This document shows, piece by piece, positions 6,573 to 9,448 of a DNA stretch of 9,448 nt. The notes below the pieces were generated by a model, which saw only the letters and a program-made list of their open reading frames with translations, was not told the DNA's origin and searched no databases. A program made the position numbers and the translations under genes. Numbering within the stretch: position 1 is the stretch's first letter; every line of letters begins with the position of its first letter. Origin of the DNA: CAZAGD01 sp049699975 (lineage in GTDB: Bacteria > Desulfobacterota > SM23-61); assembly GCA_049699975.1 (NCBI GenBank), contig JBNAWB010000140.1, positions 1 to 9,448 of the forward strand, written 5' to 3'.

Positions 6573-6607
6573 ATTTCCACTTCGTAAGTGGAAATAAAGT
6601 GGAAATA
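6573..6607. repeat. Hairpin with 11-bp tandem duplication
   Basis: A perfect 10-bp inverted repeat, ATTTCCACTT (6573-6582) and AAGTGGAAAT (6586-6595), has a 3-nt loop. The right arm is then duplicated in tandem: AAGTGGAAATA at 6586-6596 and again at 6597-6607. It lies between the convergent alpha/beta hydrolase and MNT genes and could slow or stop transcription from either side, but neither strand has a T run after the stem, so a classic intrinsic terminator is not supported. Confidence 0.6.
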
Positions 6608-6619
6608 AGAAATTTTTCC

Positions 6620-6958
6620 TTACATTTTGGCTGCATAAACAACTTTTCCATTCTTTGCATAATCCGCTATTAGAGATGTCCCTGTTTCCAATTCTTCTGG
6701 AGTCATGGTGATAATATCAAGGGCAACCATAAATTTTTTGATAGTCATAATTTCAGCTTCTTTTGTAAGTTGAGCTCTCTCAAAAATATTTTTTCCCTTA
6801 AAATCACGGGACACGATAAGAATATCAATGTCGCTTTCATCAGTTGCTTTTCTATAAGCATGAGAACCAAATACAATAATTTTTGAGACATTCAACCCTT
6901 TATCTTTTAAACATTGGGCCATGAAATTAATCACTTCTTTAATTGACCTCTTAGCCAT
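6620..6958 (-). CDS. MNT-type minimal nucleotidyltransferase (antitoxin-like)
   Basis: A 112-residue minimal nucleotidyltransferase of the polymerase-beta superfamily (COG1708, MNT). The active-site signature is complete: Gly31-Ser32 followed by Asp43-x-Asp45 in SDIDILIVS, with a third acidic residue likely at Asp81 in VALDIITMTPEE. In HEPN/MNT pairs of this kind the MNT partner forms a complex with HEPN, and in characterised systems it adds AMP to HEPN to neutralise it. That role here is inferred from family and pairing. The start codon lies 28 bases inside the HEPN gene, with AAGGAG 8 bases upstream, so translation is coupled and the two are one operon. Length is normal for the family. Confidence 0.88.
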   Translation of the reverse strand: MAKRSIKEVINFMAQCLKDKGLNVSKIIVFGSHAYRKATDESDIDILIVSRDFKGKNIFERAQLTKEAEIMTIKKFMVALDIITMTPEELETGTSLIADYAKNGKVVYAAKM

Positions 6959-7317
6959 TTTAATATCTCCTTGCTCTTTTTAAGTATGTCAGCAGTTCTT
7001 GTTTTATTATAATCTTTTTGCATCCTTCTCAAATCATCGGGATAACGGGTTGGAATGCTGACCCGATTTAGATTAAAAATCATATCGTATAAATCATCAG
7101 GAGTTTTTAAACCTATCTTCTCAATGAGATAAATCAAATTGTGCACCTTCGGCGGAGCTTCGTTCAGGCCTTTCTGATAAAGACCCTTCAAGGCTTTTTC
7201 TATAGCCAAATGGCACATAAACACAGCATAAATATACTTTCGTCCATTAAACAGGAATTCCGCTGTTTCAATATCATAATCAGCCTGTCTCAACCATTCT
7301 TCCGGGTCTTTGGCCAT
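6931..7317 (-). CDS. HEPN domain protein (toxin-like partner of MNT)
   Basis: A 128-residue all-helical HEPN domain protein (COG2250 type). Family landmarks are the N-terminal EEWLRQADYDIETAE, the helix YAVFMCHLAIEKALKGLY (30-47), VHNLIYLIEKIG (58-69) and TRYPDD (90-95). HEPN toxins that cut RNA carry an R-x4-6-H motif. No Arg-His pair with that spacing is visible, so it may belong to the non-nuclease MNT/HEPN pairs such as HI0074/HI0073, or act differently. The ATG at 7317 has GGAG 8 bases upstream. An in-frame TTG at 7320 would add one residue. It is the first gene of the pair and overlaps MNT by 28 bases. It stands next to a DrmD-like helicase, a setting typical of defence islands. Confidence 0.85.
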   Translation of the reverse strand: MAKDPEEWLRQADYDIETAEFLFNGRKYIYAVFMCHLAIEKALKGLYQKGLNEAPPKVHNLIYLIEKIGLKTPDDLYDMIFNLNRVSIPTRYPDDLRRMQKDYNKTRTADILKKSKEILKWLRGQLKK

Positions 7318-7372
7318 CAATTTTTCTCCTTCCGATTTTTTAACTTAACAATTTTTGCTGGCCAATCTCCAG

Positions 7373-7403
7373 TCTGCCTTTTTCTTCTGTTTTCATAGGC
7401 AGA
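7373..7403 (-). promoter_or_regulatory. Inverted repeat in the HEPN/MNT leader
   Basis: TCTGCCT (7373-7379) and AGGCAGA (7397-7403) form a perfect 7-bp inverted repeat with a 17-nt spacer. It lies between the predicted promoter (7432-7460) and the HEPN start, inside the transcribed leader of about 108 bases. It could be an operator for autoregulation or an RNA hairpin. An 18-codon reading frame beginning ATGAAAACAGAAGAA starts within the spacer (7396 down to 7340) but lacks a ribosome binding site. Confidence 0.35.
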
Positions 7404-7431
7404 AACTTTTAGGGAATTTTTGGTTGAGGAA

Positions 7432-7460
7432 ATAATAATAAATATTGCTTGCGTAGTCAA
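7432..7460 (-). promoter_or_regulatory. Sigma-70-like promoter for HEPN/MNT
   Basis: On the minus strand TTGACT (7455-7460) and TATTAT (7432-7437) are separated by exactly 17 bases. Each box matches five of six consensus positions. Transcription would begin near 7425 and run into the HEPN and MNT genes. This is the strongest promoter-like sequence I see in the window. Confidence 0.65.
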
Positions 7461-7630
7461 TAATCTCTTAAAATAATTGAATTTTGCTTTCAAAAATAGA
7501 AAAGAAGTGAGCAATCTCTTTTGAATATTAAACCACTGAATTAATAGTAATTATGGAGGACAGGTTATTTAAATTTTGGAGCCGACGGCGAGATTTTATT
7601 ACTTGGAGCGATTACATATTTACATTTATT

Positions 7631-7740
7631 CCCCTCACCCTCCCCTCTCCCCAGGCGTGGGGAGAGGGTTAGGTCGGAATCGACTCGTACCGAGGTGAGG
7701 GGTTAAGAATAGCAGATGTCATTTATTTAATGCGCTCATT
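7631..7740. repeat. Intergenic repeat, copy C (complete)
   Basis: The complete form of the repeat. Outer arms CCCCTCACC (7631-7639) and GGTGAGGGG (7694-7702) enclose two hairpins: CCCTCTCCCC/GGGGAGAGGG (7643-7652 and 7659-7668, loop AGGCGT) and TCGG/CCGA (7674-7677 and 7690-7693). This predicts a three-way junction in DNA or RNA. A 38-base AT-rich tail follows, ending in TAATG-CGCT-CATTA. From 7635 to 7740 it is identical to copy A at 1239-1344. Perfect identity outside any gene points to recent copying or recombination. No open frame or transposase is associated. Confidence 0.85.
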
Positions 7741-7808
7741 AATAAAAAACGTATTCTCGCCAAAAATTTGTATATCATTTACATGCAAATTGCTACTTTC
7801 ATTGATTT

Positions 7809-7838
7809 TTGATATATTGTGGCTGATTTTAATAAAAT
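7809..7838 (+). promoter_or_regulatory. Candidate helicase promoter
   Basis: TTGATA (7809-7814) and TAAAAT (7833-7838) are separated by 18 bases, each box one base from consensus. Transcription would start about 45 bases before the GTG at 7892. The stretch is AT-rich, so chance matches are likely. Confidence 0.4.
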
Positions 7839-7891
7839 TCTGACTTAAAATTTTTGTTTCTTGAACATTTAAAATTTAAAAGTAAAAAGCG

Positions 7892-9448
7892 GTGAGCAAT
7901 CCTTTTGATTATTTAGAATTAATCGGAACTAAAATAAAAATACCTGGGCATTTTGTATCTCTGGTTACCATCGAAGGTATAAAACCTCTCGGACATGCTA
8001 TTCTGCTCCAAGTTCGCAATCATGAAGGAAAGCCAGATGAAACGGTTTTATCTTTAGAAGAGCTTGAAAGAATTATCCAAGAATTTTCTCAAAGGAAAGA
8101 AGAATTTAATCAAGTTCCTGGAGAAGACCTTCGTCTTATTGTTGAATCAAATCGCATCCGGTTAGCTTATTGTTATGACCCATATTTTGCTGTTAGTCTT
8201 TCAGGTATTCAGTCTCTTCCTCATCAGATAGAGGCAGTTTATGGAAAAATGCTTCCTCAAGCCAGATTAAGGTTTTTGTTAGCTGATGACCCAGGAGCTG
8301 GCAAAACTATAATGGCTGGTCTTCTAATAAAGGAACTTAAACTCCGTCGTGTCCTGGAGCGTGTGTTAATAATAGTCCCTGCAGCATTGACCATCCAATG
8401 GCAAGATGAGCTCCTGCGCTTCTTTGATGAGATTTTCACGATAATAAATGCTGAAAATGATAAGCAACAATTAGTCAATCTTTGGCAAAGAGAATCGCAG
8501 GTTATAACCTCTCTTGATTATGCCAAGCGTCCTGAGGTGCGCGAGCGAGTGTGGGCCTGCAATTGGGACCTTATCATTTTGGATGAAGCTCATAAATGTT
8601 CTGCCTACACAAAGAGGTCGAGCCAGCGAGCTCCGGAGGCAGATAAGACTAAGCGCTATCAGCTAATAGAGCATTTTTCAGAGCGGCCTGCTTTATCCCT
8701 GCTTTTTTTAACTGCTACTCCCCATCAAGGAGATGAAGATAGATTTGCTTATTTTCTTCATTTATTGGACCCCGACCTTTTTGTAGAGCCGCATAAATTG
8801 TTAGACCGAGAAAGGGAATTGCGCAAAGGCATTTTAAGTTTGGGCAAGGACTGTCCTTGGATGATTCGGCGTTTGAAAGAGGATTTAAGGACTTTCGATG
8901 GAAAACGCCTTTTTCCGGACCGCCATAGCCAAACCATAACCTTTACTCTTAGCTTAGATGAATATAGCCTTTATCAAAAGGTTAATGAATATTTAAACCG
9001 ATTTCTTGTGGGAGGAAGCGGTAAGGCTAAACAAAGTATTGCTCTTACCCGTACAGTTCTCCAGCGACGCTTAGCCAGCTCTACCTTCGCTATTTATGAG
9101 TCGCTAAAACGCCGTTTGAAAAAACAAGAGGAATTGCTGGAAGAATTGCAGAGACTTCCCTTTGATAAGCAACGCAAGCGCTTAGCAGAAATTAAAGGGG
9201 CTATTATTGACGATGAGCGGGAAGAAGATGATTTAGATGAAAAAGAGAGAGACGAACTGGTAGATGAAATTACGGCTGCCGAGCAATTATTTGAGCTCCA
9301 GGAGGAGATTGCTTACTTAAAAGATCTTGTGGAATTTGCGAAGGGTATTTATGAACATAGCCCTGATAGTAAACTTAAAACTCTCCAAGATGTTCTGGAG
9401 AAAGCAGAATTCGCTGACCTGCGGGATGGCCGTGGAAAACTGCTTATC
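7892..9448 (+). CDS. SNF2-family helicase, DrmD-like (3' end outside window)
   Basis: An open frame of 519 codons that runs off the right edge. The first about 110 residues form a small N-terminal region (LIGTKIKIPGHFVSLVTIEG...) that I associate with DrmD-like helicases. The helicase core then follows: HQIEAVY at 111-117, Walker A A-D-D-P-G-A-G-K-T with Lys138, VLIIVPAALTIQWQDEL (motif Ia region), Walker B DEAH at 231-234 in LIILDEAHKC, and motif III LTATPHQGDEDRF from 273. A charged, probably coiled-coil segment spans about 405-480, with a very acidic patch near 440-458. The C-terminal helicase lobe is not yet reached. The start is a GTG, the first start codon after an in-frame TAA at 7883, without a clear ribosome binding site. 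Such proteins are usually around 1000 residues and are found in DISARM class 1 and related phage-defence loci. Subfamily assignment is inference; the SNF2 call is secure. Confidence 0.88.
   Translation, partial: MSNPFDYLELIGTKIKIPGHFVSLVTIEGIKPLGHAILLQVRNHEGKPDETVLSLEELERIIQEFSQRKEEFNQVPGEDLRLIVESNRIRLAYCYDPYFAVSLSGIQSLPHQIEAVYGKMLPQARLRFLLADDPGAGKTIMAGLLIKELKLRRVLERVLIIVPAALTIQWQDELLRFFDEIFTIINAENDKQQLVNLWQRESQVITSLDYAKRPEVRERVWACNWDLIILDEAHKCSAYTKRSSQRAPEADKTKRYQLIEHFSERPALSLLFLTATPHQGDEDRFAYFLHLLDPDLFVEPHKLLDRERELRKGILSLGKDCPWMIRRLKEDLRTFDGKRLFPDRHSQTITFTLSLDEYSLYQKVNEYLNRFLVGGSGKAKQSIALTRTVLQRRLASSTFAIYESLKRRLKKQEELLEELQRLPFDKQRKRLAEIKGAIIDDEREEDDLDEKERDELVDEITAAEQLFELQEEIAYLKDLVEFAKGIYEHSPDSKLKTLQDVLEKAEFADLRDGRGKLLI

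Larger units (their letters stand above)
7461..7891. other. Intergenic region between HEPN/MNT and helicase
   Basis: No convincing gene is seen in these 431 bases between the divergent HEPN/MNT operon and the helicase. The region holds an imperfect copy of the helicase start (7507-7530), a 39-codon frame from an ATG at 7553 that runs into the repeat and stops at 7672, repeat copy C (7631-7740), and an AT-rich stretch with a candidate helicase promoter (7809-7838). A 65-codon minus-strand frame crossing 7317-7514 is judged spurious because it starts upstream of the predicted HEPN promoter's transcription start. Confidence 0.5.

Noticed and set aside
6177..6580. Two minus-strand frames of 111 and 98 codons over the alpha/beta hydrolase
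   Set aside because: They are antisense to the catalytic Asp and His region; long antisense frames are expected in the more GC-rich gene.
7317..7514. Minus-strand 65-codon frame whose TGA overlaps the HEPN ATG as TGATG
   Set aside because: The overlap looks like translational coupling, but the TTG start lies upstream of the predicted transcription start near 7425, the promoter sits inside the frame, and no family is recognised. It would deserve another look if transcription begins further upstream.
1239..7740. CRISPR-like direct repeats
   Set aside because: There are only two identical copies 6.4 kb apart and one related hairpin, with no regular spacers and no cas genes.
8257..8478. Minus-strand 73-codon frame across the helicase Walker A region
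   Set aside because: It is antisense to the conserved helicase motifs and has no independent support.

Overview
The window looks like a chromosomal fragment of a Gram-negative, probably anaerobic bacterium from a poorly sampled lineage. Base composition is moderate by eye. The left gene encodes an outer-membrane-type protein with a signal peptide and a C-terminal Phe, which implies a diderm cell. The ACT plus UPF0210 pair is common in anaerobes and thermophiles. I cannot name a phylum from the sequence.

Layout, left to right. (1) 1-228: no gene; a strong terminator-like inverted repeat at 33-81. (2) 229-1224, minus: DUF3187-like outer membrane protein. (3) 1239-1344: first copy of a 106-bp intergenic repeat. 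(4) 1466-3415, plus: a two-gene operon of a double-ACT-domain regulator and a UPF0210 (DUF711) protein. (5) 3423-4607, minus: M20-family amidohydrolase, convergent with the operon, with a good promoter at 4661-4689. (6) 4701-4747: a related near-perfect hairpin repeat. (7) 4875-5222, plus: single-domain cupin, followed in the same reading frame by a start-less remnant of a DUF6599-like protein (5223-5591). (8) 5643-6536, plus: alpha/beta hydrolase, more GC-rich than its neighbours by eye and bracketed by a shared 12-bp palindromic motif. (9) 6620-7317, minus: a HEPN/MNT toxin-antitoxin-type pair with a good sigma-70-like promoter at 7432-7460. (10) 7318-7891: intergenic, holding a second, identical copy of the 106-bp repeat. 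(11) 7892 to the window end, plus: the first 519 codons of a SNF2-family helicase like those of anti-phage systems (DrmD-like).

The left two thirds is ordinary accessory metabolism: small-molecule regulation, amide hydrolysis, a cupin and a hydrolase, with no evident shared pathway. From about 6.6 kb the content changes to HEPN/MNT followed by a large DrmD-like helicase. This reads as the left edge of a defence island whose remaining genes lie beyond 9448. The repeats fall in the intergenic gaps, with a copy close to each boundary where gene content changes. The helicase and its missing downstream partners, together with the repeat family, are where anything new is most likely to be found.
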